DNA of 64,000 nucleotides. It comes from Aureococcus anophagefferens (Eukaryota > Sar > Pelagophyceae > Pelagomonadales > Pelagomonadaceae). How positions within the stretch are numbered: position 1 is the stretch's first letter; each line of letters starts with the position of its first letter. Of this stretch, positions 37,787-47,047 are shown piece by piece. The notes beneath the pieces are model-generated. The model made no database searches. It was not told the DNA's origin and saw nothing but the letters and a program-made list of their open reading frames with translations. Where the stretch lies: positions 1,285,958 through 1,349,957 of the forward strand of contig NW_008705569.1 in the NCBI RefSeq assembly GCF_000186865.1, given 5' to 3'. The position numbers and the translations under genes are program-made.

Positions 37787-40700
37787 CTACGAGTCGCCGG
37801 AGACGAGGGAGCCGAGCGCGGCCTCGAGGCCGAGCGCGTCGTCGTCGCCTTCCCCGTCGTCGCCGTCGTCGGCCGGCTGCGCTCCAAACCCGGCGCCGAA
37901 GGCCGCGGCCGGCTTGCCGAAGCCGAAGGGCCCGGCGCCGCCCCAGCCGGCGCCGTCGGCGTCGCCGGCGTCGTCGGCCCGGAAGGCGCCGGGCACGAAC
38001 TCGGGCGCGCCGAGGCCCAGGCCGCCGCCGCCGCCGAGGTCGAGGTCGCCGGGCGCGCCGCGCGCCAAACCCCGGCCGCGCGCGGGACTGTCGTCGAGCG
38101 CGGAGAGCGCGTCCGCGAGCTCGGACTGGCGGCTCATCTCCATGGCCATGCGCAGCGAGTCGTCGACGGAGTGGGACGGCGTCGCCGCGCCCCAGCCGCC
38201 GCCGGCGCCGAGGCCGTCGACGAGGCCCGCGACGGACGGCAGGTTCGACGCGGAGCCGGAGTTCGACGCGCCGCCGAGGCCCCCCGGCGCCGGCGGCGGC
38301 GACCCGTAGCCGCCGCGGCTCCCCGGCGGCGGCGGGCTCCGCGACCGGCCGTCGCGGAAGCCCGGCGCGGCCGCGGCCGCGGCCGCGCCGCCGGGCGCGG
38401 CCGACGGCGCGGCCGCGCCGCCGCCGAGGACGCCCGCGTAGCCCGACGACGACGACGACCCCTGGGGCGCCGCGCCGGGCCGNNNNNNNNNNNNNNNNNN
38501 NNNNNNNNNNNNNNNNNNNNNNNNNNNNNNNNNNNNNNNNNNNNNNNNNNNNNNNNNNNNNNNNNNNNNNNNNNNNNNNNNNNNNNNNNNNNNNNNNNNN
38601 NNNNNNNNNNNNNNNNNNNNNNNNNNNNNNNNNNNNNNNNNNNNNNNNNNNNNNNNNNNNNNNNNNNNNNNNNNNCGCCGCCGGGGAAGAGGCCCGGGGC
38701 GCCGTAGGACGACGACCCCGGCGCCGCCGCCGGCCGCGACGCGCCCCCGAAGGCGCCGCGCGCGGCGGGCGCGAGCGAGCCCGACGCGCCCGACGGGCCG
38801 GGCCGCGCGAGCGACCCGGCCGCGCCGAACGCGGGCGCGGCCGCGGCGGGCTCGCGCGCCGCCGCCGGCGGCGCCGCCGCCGCGCCGGGCCGGAACTCCG
38901 CCGCCGCGCCCTGGAGCGACGACGCGCGCGCGGGCGCGGGCGGCGCGGGCGGCGCGGCCGCCGCGGCCGACGCCGCGCGCGCGGGGAACGCCGCGCGGTC
39001 CGCCGGCGGCGCGTAGCCGTAGTCGTCGTCGCCCAAACCCGCGCCCACGCCGTAGCCGTAGGCGTCGCCGCCCATGGACGGGAAGTCGCCCAGGCCGCCG
39101 CGGGGCTCGTCGTCGTCGTCGCCGAGCGCGCCGAGATCCGGCGGCGCGCCGCCGATGAGATCCTCGAAGCCCGGCAGGCCGCTCAGCGCCACGGCCGCCG
39201 CCGTCGCCGACGCGCGCTGGAGCTCGGCCTCGCGGCGCGCCTCGACCTCGCGCTGCTTCGTCTGCTGCACCGCCGCGCGGCGCTGGCTGCTGTTCCACTC
39301 GCGTTGCAACTCGCGCTCGCGCTCGCGGCGGCTCGCCAAATCCGCGCGCTCGACGGCGCGCGCCGCGGCCTTGCGCTCCTCCTCCTCCTTGGCCGCGTGC
39401 TCCAGCGACATCTGCATGACCTGGCGCAGCTGCTCCGCCTCGAGCTGCTCGAGGTCCATCTGCGCGGGCGCCGTCGACGCCGACCCCGCGGGCTTCGCGG
39501 CCGCGCCCTTCTTCTTCGCGGCCGCGGCGGCCTTCTTGCCCTTTTTGGACGTGGCCTGCTCCGCCTGGGCCTTGGCGCGGCGCTCGGCGCGCGTCAGCGG
39601 CTTGGGCGCGGGCGGCGGCGCGGGCGCGGGCGCGCGCGGCGCCGCGACCGGCGGCCGCGGCGGCTCGCGCGCGCGCGGCGCGTCCTCGGCCCGCGGCGGC
39701 GACCCGCCGGCCAACGCTTCAGAATCCAACGCGAAGTCGTCGACCTCGGGCGGCGGCGCGCCCCGCGCGGACGGCGAGTTCGGCGCGGACGACGCGGGGC
39801 TCGACGCGGCGGCGGCCGCCGCGTCGCCGGACGTCGCGCGGTCCTTCTTCCGCGCGGCCTTTTTTTCGCGGCGCTCGGCCTCGCGCTTCTCGCGCTCGCG
39901 CTCCTCGACCTGGGCCTTGTCGGCCAGGGCCTTCTTGCGCTGCTCGCGGCGCGCGCGCTTGTCGTCGTGCTTCCGCTTCGCGGCCTCTTCTTTCGCGCGC
40001 TGGCGCTCCGCGTCCGCGGCGCTCCGGTCGTCCGCGGCCTTGACGAGTCGAGCGGCGTGGTCGAAGAGGGCGCGGTACTGGCCGCCGGGCTCCAGACCCA
40101 CGCGCTCCGCGGCGCTCAGCGCGCGCGCGGCGCCGCGCGCGTCGCCCGCGTCGACGGCGTTCGCGACCTGGGCGGGAAACGGGTGCGACGTTCCCAACGT
40201 CAACGGCTCCTCTCTCGGTCGTTTTCCGCTCGTTTCGGCTGATTTTTGGACGAGCGATCATCTCTCGGAGCGCTCTCGAAGCGTGGGTGCTGTTTCCGAA
40301 ACGCGCGCGCGCGGAACACTCACGTTGAAGCGACGTTGAATCACCCTTTTCCCGCCCCGTTCGCGACCTCGACGAGCACCTCGTCGCGGAGCTGCGCGCG
40401 CCGCGCGGCCGACGTCTTGCCGTCGGGGCTCGCGGGCGCCGACGGGGGCGGGCTCGGCGCGCCGTTGGCGCCGTCGGGCGCGCGCGCGCCGGCGCTTTCC
40501 GCGAGCTCCGCCGGGAGCTCCGAGACGTCGTCGTCGTCGCCGCGCTCGGCGTCGGCGTCGTCGGAGGGCCGCGCGCCGGACCGCTCGGCCTTCTGGCGCT
40601 CCTTCTTCCGCTTCTGCTGCGCCTTCTTCCGCGCCGCGCGCTTCGCCTTGGACGCCGCCGCGGACTCCTCGTCGCGCGCCGCGTCCGCCTCGGCCTTGCC

Positions 40701-41663
40701 GCCGCCGCCGTGGCGCGCCTCCCAGTCGAGGAGCAGGTGGAGCATCTCGCTCTTCTCGAGGCAGCCGCTGAAGTCGACGTCGCGGTCGCGCAACAGCGCC
40801 TTGAGCTCGCCGACGCTCAGCGCGCCGGGCTCGCCGCTGGGCACCGCGCGGCGCGCGCGCGGCGCGGCCGCCGCGGGCTCGCCGCGGTCGTCGCCCTCGT
40901 CGCACTCGTCGTCCGACTCGCCGGACTCGCCGGACTCGCCGTCGTCGTCGTCGTAGTCGTCGTCCATGGCGCCCCAGTGGGCCGGGGCGCCCGTCGACGC
41001 GCCGCCGCCGCGCCGCCCGCCGAAGGCGAAGTCGAACATCATGTCGACGTCCACGAACTGCGCGGGCGGCCGCGCGCCGCCGCCGCGGGGCCGCCGCGCG
41101 CCGTTCGCGCCGCCGCCGCCGCCGCGCGCGCCGCCCATCATGAACTCGAAGAACCTGGGCGGGGGGTGTGAGGGGGCCGTCGGCGGGGGGGAGCGGGGAG
41201 GCGCGCACATCATCATCTCCGCGAGATCCATGAATCCGTCGGCGCCGCGGTCGCCGCGACCGCGGACCTCGTCGCCGCTGTCCAGGTCCGTGCCCGTCTC
41301 CTTCCAGTGGCTCAGCGCCTGGAAGGCCTGGTTGATCTCCTGGAACTTCTTCGTCGCCTCCTCGCGCGGGACCTGCGTCGGTGCGGCGTCGACCGCTCCG
41401 CGTCGGCCGCGGGCCGGCGCGCGCGGGGACCGGAGCGGCGCCGGGCCGCGCGTCCTTGCACTTGTCCGGGTGCCACTTGATCGCGAGCCGCCTGCGCGGG
41501 ACGCGGGGTGGCGCGGCCGCCCCCGGCCGTCGCCGCGGCGAAACCGCAAGCGCGGCAGCCCGAAGCGAATGCGCTGCGCCACGCACCGGTAGGCCGCGCG
41601 GATCGTCTGTTCGCCGTCGTCCACGCGGACGCCCAGGAGCGCCGCCGCCTTATCGACCTTCAT
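37787..41663 (-). CDS. J-domain (DnaJ-like) protein with UIM-like motif
   Basis: Four exons on the minus strand: 41587..41663, 41431..41491, 40368..41372 and 37787..40167, with a gap of N at 38483-38675. The first exons rebuild a J-domain: TIRAAYR joins RLAIKWHPDKCKD, then EEATKKFQEINQAFQAL; the HPD motif that stimulates Hsp70 ATPase is intact. Exon 3 has acidic and Lys-rich regions with an FSGCLEKSEMLHLLLD helix. Exon 4 has a Lys/Arg/Glu coiled coil, EQLRQVMQMSLEHA (a UIM-like helix) and a Gly/Ala/Pro tail. The frame changes across the N run, so the gap length is not exact. A ubiquitin-linked Hsp40 is inference. Confidence 0.72.
38483..38675. other. Assembly gap (193 N) inside the J-domain gene
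   Basis: A run of N. The minus-strand reading frames before and after it differ by a base, although both sides encode Gly/Ala/Pro-rich sequence of the same protein, so the true gap is not 193 bp. Confidence 0.95.
40168..40367 (-). mobile_element. Introner element B3 (200-bp intron), reversed
   Basis: Flanked on the gene strand by GTCGCGAAC on both sides (donor GT in the left copy) and ending CCCGCCCAG. It is the same element as B1 and B2, but its interior runs in the opposite direction relative to transcription: the gene strand reads CGTCCAAAAATCAGCC instead of its complement. Splicing joins DEVLVE to VANAVDAG in frame. The termini are GGGGCGGGAAAAGGG and CCCGTTTCCCGCCC. Confidence 0.92.
41373..41430 (-). 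other. Short 58-bp intron in the J-domain gene
   Basis: Phase-0 intron, donor GTCCCCGCG, acceptor CCGACGCAG, inside the linker after the HPD motif. Inferred because the two flanking frames together restore the J-domain. Exon 3 begins GTCCCGCGC, resembling the donor sequence, so it may be an old insertion with its target duplication, but it has no element-like interior. Confidence 0.65.
41492..41586 (-). other. 95-bp intron in the J-domain
   Basis: Donor GTGCGTGGC, acceptor CCCGCGCAG. Removal joins AAYR to RLAIKWHPDK, the conserved helix II to HPD transition, which makes the boundary secure. No repeat family resemblance. Confidence 0.8.
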
Positions 41664-41852
41664 GGGCCGGTGTCGCGGAGCCCCGCCCGCCGCTCAGCTC
41701 CTGCCAGGCGCGCCTCGGCACACCTCGAGCGAGCGATGCTCTTCAGTGCACGGCACGGCCGACTCATTGCCGACGTGTGCCTTGCACCATGCGCCGCGTC
41801 ACGATGGCTAGAAGCGGGCAGCCCGGTCTCGCCTAGGCGGGCAGCGACCGGC

Positions 41853-42395
41853 ATGGCCCTGCTGCACCTCGTGCTCCTGAGCTGCACGAGTTCCCTCGAC
41901 AACTTCGTCGTCGGCGTCACCCTCGGCATGCACGGTGACTTGCAATTCAAACTCAACGCCATCATCTCCTCCGCGAATGCCTTCGGCGCGCTCGCGTCGA
42001 CGAAGGCTGGCGTCCTTATGGGACAGGCGACGCCGCAGCTCGCCGGCGCCGCGGCCGGCCTGATTTTTCTGTACCTCGCGGGCGGCGAAGCGGTGGGCTG
42101 GTGGACGAACGAGCCGAGCCAACTCTCCTCCCTCGCGCTGAAGGGCGACGCCTGGAAGCTGGCGCTGCCCATGACGCTCAACAATCTGGCGGGCGGCGTC
42201 GCGGGGGGGCTCTCGGGCTACGCGTCGTTTTCGATGGGCGCCGCGGCGTTTCTCGCGTCCTTCGGGCTCATGGCGCTCGGCCACCGGACGGGCAAGCTCG
42301 GCGCGAACGCCTCGGCCCTCGACCCGCGCCTCGCCGCGACGGCCGCCTTCGCGACGCTCGGCCTCCAGCAGCTCGCGGGGGCGCTCGGGAGCTAA
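41853..42395 (+). CDS. MntP/YtaF-like membrane transporter
   Basis: 180 aa, five or six hydrophobic segments. Characteristic features of the MntP/YtaF group (putative Mn2+ exporters of the LysE-like superfamily) are the first helix with SSLDNFVVGVTLG, a conserved Asp in the membrane, and the second half repeating it as MTLNNLAGGVAGGLSG, with Asn in place of the usual Asp. ANAFGALASTKAGVLMG matches the inter-helix stretch. The start at 41853 opens the first helix; in-frame upstream Met residues lack support. Ion specificity is inferred from family only. Confidence 0.75.
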   Translation: MALLHLVLLSCTSSLDNFVVGVTLGMHGDLQFKLNAIISSANAFGALASTKAGVLMGQATPQLAGAAAGLIFLYLAGGEAVGWWTNEPSQLSSLALKGDAWKLALPMTLNNLAGGVAGGLSGYASFSMGAAAFLASFGLMALGHRTGKLGANASALDPRLAATAAFATLGLQQLAGALGS

Positions 42396-42418
42396 CGCCG
42401 GGAGCGAAGCACAAAACC

Positions 42419-42913
42419 TTAGACGACGTGCGCGTCCTCGAGCGGCGGCACGTCGTCGCCCGCGGCGTCGCCCTTGCGGACGCGCTCGTAGCGCTGCCGT
42501 CGCATGGAGATGCCGAAGTTGTCGTCGTCGGGCGCGGAGCGCCGCTCGCCGCTGAGCATCTGCTTCCACTCGCGGAACCGCGACCGCGCGGACGTCGCGT
42601 CGAACTGGTGCTCGAGCCCGCCGGCCTCGGACATGGAGATGCGCGCCGACGCGCACCAGCAGAGGCCGCCGCAGATCGTGCAGGTGCAGATGCCCAGGAA
42701 GAACGCGCCGAGCGAGACGGACAGCAGCGTCTTGGTCATCACCGCGCGGTGGTAGTCGAGGCGCTGGACGCAGGGCGCCAGCGGGCCCTCCTTGACGGCC
42801 GTCGGCGCAAACGTCGCGTCGTCCTCGACGACGTGGGCGGCGCGCGCGACCAGCGCCGGCGCGAGGCAGAGGAGGAGGGCGAGGCGCGTCGTCGCGTCGT
42901 GGCGAGCGCGCAT
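42419..42913 (-). CDS. Small single-pass membrane protein with signal peptide
   Basis: 164 aa. A signal peptide (residues ~1-26, LALLLCLAPALVARA), a short lumenal or extracellular part, one transmembrane helix (TKTLLSVSLGAFFLGICTC) running into a Cys cluster (CTCTICGGLCWC) likely to be palmitoylated, and a basic/acidic cytoplasmic tail. No family recognised. Convergent with the MntP-like gene (23 bp between stops) and divergent from the dysferlin-domain gene. Confidence 0.6.
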   Translation of the reverse strand: MRARHDATTRLALLLCLAPALVARAAHVVEDDATFAPTAVKEGPLAPCVQRLDYHRAVMTKTLLSVSLGAFFLGICTCTICGGLCWCASARISMSEAGGLEHQFDATSARSRFREWKQMLSGERRSAPDDDNFGISMRRQRYERVRKGDAAGDDVPPLEDAHVV

Positions 42914-43131
42914 CGTTCGACCGCGCGCGCCGGCAGCGCCGAGCGTTTCGACGCGTGCGACGAGCCGTGCGGTCGGCGCACGCTTCGAGGTGCGGAGGCG
43001 CGCGCGCGGCAGCGCACGCGGTGCTCGACGGGCAGCTCTTCTCTGAGGTTTTTTCAAGAAGCGATGGTGCTGTTCCAGGCATGTCGCCGCGCGCGCGTGT
43101 GAAGCGCCCGTGAGTCCAAAAAAGCAAACTC

Positions 43132-44601
43132 ATGGCGCGCGTCCGCCCATTGACAATGCTCGCCGCGCTCGCGCTGTTCGTCGTGCCGCGCGCCGGCGCC
43201 GACGCCGACGGGTCCTCGCAGCAGCTCGTCGAAGTCTTCGAGGTCGAGGCGCGCCTGAAGAAGAAGTGGGAGCTCGTGCGCTTCAGCACGGCCTCGGGCC
43301 GCGTCGTCGACGAGGCGCGGCGCTCCGACGCGCCGCCGCGCTGGTCCTGGGCGAGCGACTGGATCGCCGACGGGTCGCGCGGCGACGACGACGGCTGGGA
43401 GTATTCCCCGGACGGCTCCGCGAACTGGGAGCAGAAACCCGCCAGTAGGAGCGGCACGTGCTGGCGCCGGCGGCGCTGGCTCCGCGTCATGAAGCGCAAG
43501 GGGAAGAAACAGAAGGCCGCCGGCGCGGCCGAGGAGCGGAAGGTGCTGAGCGGCGTCGCGCGGTCCATCGACTTCTTCGACTCGGAGGACGTGACGACGA
43601 AGCGCGGCAACCCGCTCCTCTACTGCGGGCGCCAGGTCGGGCGCGGCGCAAAGTGGGTGAAAGACGACTTCACGTTCCGGGGCTTCGGGCTCGGCTGCTC
43701 GCGGTCGGTGGACGCGCGGTCCGCGGGGCTCGTGCTCCAGCTGCCGCTGACGCCGAACTTCGGGTTCTGGGAGCGGCGGAGCCGCTTCCTGCCCATGGCC
43801 ACGGGTTTGGTCATCGTCTATCCGCCGGCGTGGGACGCCGCCGCGGCGCCGTCGGCCGTCAACCCGCGCGCGCCGGAGCTCTCCGACGCGATGCGCGAGG
43901 CCAAGCGGCTCTGGGCGCGCACGTCGTCGAACCACTTCGTCATGGTCGTCATCCTGTCCATCAGCTACCCCGTGGACATCCTGCGCGCGTTCTTCAAGGC
44001 GCTCGCGAAACCGTTCGCCGCGCTCCTCGGGCCGCGGCGCGCGCGCGGCGACGCGCGGACGGCGAGCGACTACGGCGCGCGGTCCGTCAAGCGCGTCGGC
44101 TTCTCCCTCTCCCGGTCCGTGACCATCGTCGACGAGGGGTCGACCCTGGCGTACCACGCGTCGCCGCTCCGCTGGCGCCCGTGGTTCATGTACGCGCCGG
44201 GCCTCACGCTGCTCTACCGCGCCACCGAGGCCGCCTTCGAGGCCGTGGCCGCGGGCGCGACGCGCACGTTGAAGCGGCTCAAGGCCGCGGAGCAGGAGGG
44301 GAAAAACGCGACGGCGGCGGACGACGCGGAGCTCGCCAACGCGACGGCCGCGAGGCGCGAGGCGCCGGGCCCGCTGCGGCGCCTCGAGCGGCGCACCGCC
44401 GAGGCGTGCCTCGACGCGACGTCGGGCCTCCGCGCCTGGTGCGACAGCAAGACGAGCCTCCTCGGCTACTCGGTCCTCCCCTACATGGCGCACCTCACGG
44501 ACGGCGACGACGTCGAGCCCGTGGGCTTCAAGCCCTGGAAGGGGTCCGTCCTCTTCATGATGCGGCCCTTCTACCCGGCGCGGCCCTTCGGTAAGAGGTG
44601 A
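43132..44601 (+). CDS. Secreted or membrane protein with dysferlin (DysF) domain
   Basis: 489 aa. After a signal peptide (1-24), residues ~28-120 form a DysF domain: VFEVEARLKKKWELVRF, WSWASDWIAD, DDGWEYS, NWEQKP and finally RRRRWLR, the alternating Trp/Arg pattern found in dysferlin and peroxins Pex30-32 (also TECPR1). The rest includes a region with a hydrophobic segment (FVMVVILSISYPVDIL) that may be membrane-bound and N-glycosylation sites. In other DysF proteins this domain binds lipids or acts at membrane contact sites; the role here is inference. Confidence 0.75.
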   Translation: MARVRPLTMLAALALFVVPRAGADADGSSQQLVEVFEVEARLKKKWELVRFSTASGRVVDEARRSDAPPRWSWASDWIADGSRGDDDGWEYSPDGSANWEQKPASRSGTCWRRRRWLRVMKRKGKKQKAAGAAEERKVLSGVARSIDFFDSEDVTTKRGNPLLYCGRQVGRGAKWVKDDFTFRGFGLGCSRSVDARSAGLVLQLPLTPNFGFWERRSRFLPMATGLVIVYPPAWDAAAAPSAVNPRAPELSDAMREAKRLWARTSSNHFVMVVILSISYPVDILRAFFKALAKPFAALLGPRRARGDARTASDYGARSVKRVGFSLSRSVTIVDEGSTLAYHASPLRWRPWFMYAPGLTLLYRATEAAFEAVAAGATRTLKRLKAAEQEGKNATAADDAELANATAARREAPGPLRRLERRTAEACLDATSGLRAWCDSKTSLLGYSVLPYMAHLTDGDDVEPVGFKPWKGSVLFMMRPFYPARPFGKR

Positions 44602-44731
44602 CAGGGCAAGTTTGGACTGTTTGGCCGCGGCGCGCGCGGACGCTGCGGCGGCGCGCTCAGGGGCGCGCTTCTCGAGTCGAGAGAGGCGCTTCTCGAGCTC
44701 GCAGAAACCGAGAATTGCCACACTGAGAAGC

Positions 44732-45583
44732 ATGGCTCTCGTCGGTGTCTCTCGCGCTCTCATTTCGCGCCTCGGCCCGCGGGCGGCGACGCGGTCGCTC
44801 GTCAGCGTCGGCCGCGTGCCCGACGCGCCGAAGATCGGCCTCCTGACCCTCGAGAAGGGCCCCGTGAACAGCCTCGACACGTCCATGCTCGACGCCATCC
44901 GCGCGGGCGTCGGCGAGCTCGAGAACGCCGGCGACGTCAAGGCCTTCGTGCTCACGTCCAAGTTCGACGGCACGGTCTTCTCCGCGGGCCTGGACCTGCT
45001 CGAGATGCACGACCCGGCGTCGCGCGCGGACCTCGAGCGGTTCTGGACGGCGGTCCAGGACTGCTGGCTGAGCCTCTACACGACGCCCCTCGGCGCCGTC
45101 GCCTGCGTCAACGGCACGTCGCCCGCCGGCGGCTGCCTCCTCGCGACGGCCTGCGACTACCGCGTCATGGCCGACGACCCAAAGTTCACCATCGGCCTCA
45201 ACGAGGCGCAGTTCGGCCTCGTCGCGCCGGACTTCTTCCTCGACGTCTACCGCAACACCGTGGGCCAGCGCAACGCCGAGTGGCTCGCGGGCACGGGCGC
45301 CCTGCTGCCCCCGAAAGCGGCCCTGGCCGTGAACCTCGTGGACGAGGTCGTCGACCAGGCCGACGCGCTCCCGGCGGCCGTCGCCGCGGCCGCCAAGCTC
45401 GCGAAGCTGCCCTTCGACGCCCGCGCGGAGACGAAGCGCCGCCTCCGGCTCAAGACCGCGACGGACCTCGTCGAGTCCAAGGCCCGGTGCACCGAGGTCT
45501 TCTGCGACTTCGCGCTCAAGGACGACGTCCAGGCCGCGCTCACGGCGTACGTCGCGTCCCTCAAGCAGCGCAAGGCCGCCTAG
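44732..45583 (+). CDS. ECI1: Mitochondrial enoyl-CoA delta isomerase
   Basis: 283 aa. The N-terminal 28 residues are Arg/Ser/Ala/Leu-rich without acids, a mitochondrial presequence. The crotonase fold shows NGTSPAGGCLLATACDYRVM (oxyanion hole, CoA loop) and IGLNEAQFGLVAPDFFLD, where the Glu of GLNE corresponds to the catalytic Glu of mammalian ECI1. It shifts cis/trans-3-enoyl-CoA double bonds to trans-2 during beta-oxidation of unsaturated fatty acids. The start is chosen for the presequence; the frame is open upstream. Confidence 0.9.
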   Translation: MALVGVSRALISRLGPRAATRSLVSVGRVPDAPKIGLLTLEKGPVNSLDTSMLDAIRAGVGELENAGDVKAFVLTSKFDGTVFSAGLDLLEMHDPASRADLERFWTAVQDCWLSLYTTPLGAVACVNGTSPAGGCLLATACDYRVMADDPKFTIGLNEAQFGLVAPDFFLDVYRNTVGQRNAEWLAGTGALLPPKAALAVNLVDEVVDQADALPAAVAAAAKLAKLPFDARAETKRRLRLKTATDLVESKARCTEVFCDFALKDDVQAALTAYVASLKQRKAA

Positions 45584-45609
45584 ATCGAGGCGCCAGTAAT
45601 CGGGCCCGT

Positions 45610-46878
45610 TTACGTGGCGCCCCGCTCGGGGTCGCGGCGCCGCGCGGCGAGCGACGTCGCCGCGGGCCGCTTCCGCGGCGGCCGCTTCCGCGGCTTCGCC
45701 GGCAGGGGCGCGGTCTTCGTGGTCCGCTGCTTCGCCGCGCGCTTCCGCGCCACTGCGCGCGCGCCCACGCCGCCCGCCGGCTGCTTCGCGCGCGCGGCCG
45801 CCTTGGCGCGCAGGGCCGCCTTGGTGTTGTGTTGCGTGACCAGGCGCGCCTTGTGCTTCGAACCCGCGGCCGGGCGGTCCGCGCAGGTGACGTTGCCGCC
45901 GCCGGCCTCGAGCGCGACGGTGCGGATCTTGTGCGTGTAGTCCTCGAGGCTCTTGCGGGTGGCGTTGCGCGGCGTGCCGTCCACGAGCTCGCAGGGCGGC
46001 GGCGGCGGCGGCTTCGGCGGCGGCGGGGGCCACTTCTTGAATTTGCGCACGCTCTGGGGCTCGCAGCTCGGCGGCGGCGCGTCGCGAAAAAGCTTGGCGT
46101 CCTCGCCGTAGAGCTTGTTGAAGAGACTCGAGTTCCCGAGGCGCCGCGCCAGATTCCGCGCGCACGCGTCGACGGCGCGCCGCGACTCGTGGCCGCGCTT
46201 CTCTTCTTGGCGCCCGCCGCCCGTGACGTGGCCCACGCTGTGGTTCGCGAGCTTTTCGCGGCCGTCGCCGTAGCAGCCCAGCAACGTCTTCAGGTCCGCC
46301 TCGAGCGACGGCAGCCGCGCGAACAAATCGCAGAATTGGGCGTACTCCGTCTGCTGGACGAAGTGGCAGTCCCTATGATTCTTGTCGCGCCGCGCCTGGT
46401 CGAGCGCGCGATCGACCCACGCGTCGAAGCGGTCGCCGTCGCAGTACGCGGCTTCCAGCGCCTCGTGGTGGAACTGGGACACGAGGCGCTCCGCCGGGTG
46501 GCGCAGCACGCAGAACGTGCGGTCGTGCGCGCCGCCCTTCTTCGCCGGGCGCTGGGGCACGTGCCAGGCGCTGCAGCGGTGCTCGGCGGATTTGCTGCGG
46601 AACCGGTCGTCGTACATGCCCCAGTGGAGGCCCAGCTCCTTGCCGAGCGTCTCGACGGTCGTGCCGCCGGTCTTCGGGATGTGGAGGAAGCGCAGCGACG
46701 CCACGTGCGCGAGCGGGTCGTCCTTTCTAGGCGCCGGCGGGCCCTTGGACGGCGTGGCGGTGTGTTGCGTCGCGTTTTTTTGCGTGGCGTTCGCCGCGGG
46801 CGCCGTGCCGTTCGACGCGTCGAGCCCGTCGAGCACCGCCGCGAGAGCGACGACGCAGGCGACGGCGCGCGTCGCCAT
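45610..46878 (-). CDS. Golgi-type carbohydrate sulfotransferase (Sulfotransfer_2)
   Basis: 422 aa. A short hydrophobic N-terminus (signal/anchor) precedes the two PAPS-binding motifs: 5'-phosphosulfate loop RFLHIPKTGGTTVE (63-76) and 3'-phosphate motif CVLRHPAERLVSQF (123-136), as in heparan/chondroitin sulfotransferases and relatives. Several N-x-T/S sites fit a secretory route. After the catalytic part come a Pro run and a strongly basic C-terminal tail of ~80 residues, unusual for the family. Substrate unknown; algal sulfated polysaccharides or glycoproteins are plausible. Confidence 0.85.
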   Translation of the reverse strand: MATRAVACVVALAAVLDGLDASNGTAPAANATQKNATQHTATPSKGPPAPRKDDPLAHVASLRFLHIPKTGGTTVETLGKELGLHWGMYDDRFRSKSAEHRCSAWHVPQRPAKKGGAHDRTFCVLRHPAERLVSQFHHEALEAAYCDGDRFDAWVDRALDQARRDKNHRDCHFVQQTEYAQFCDLFARLPSLEADLKTLLGCYGDGREKLANHSVGHVTGGGRQEEKRGHESRRAVDACARNLARRLGNSSLFNKLYGEDAKLFRDAPPPSCEPQSVRKFKKWPPPPPKPPPPPPCELVDGTPRNATRKSLEDYTHKIRTVALEAGGGNVTCADRPAAGSKHKARLVTQHNTKAALRAKAAARAKQPAGGVGARAVARKRAAKQRTTKTAPLPAKPRKRPPRKRPAATSLAARRRDPERGAT

Positions 46879-47047
46879 TGCGATGCTACCGTAGCATGGG
46901 GCTGCTCACGAGATCGCCATCATCGTGTAAAATTTATGAAAACTGGACACAGCAGTGCAACTGGGTGCAAGGAGTCGAAGGTGACGCGCGCGAGGTGCGG
47001 GAGGTGCGGGACATGTTAAAAGGTTCTTAGGTGGCGCGCGCGGGGGG

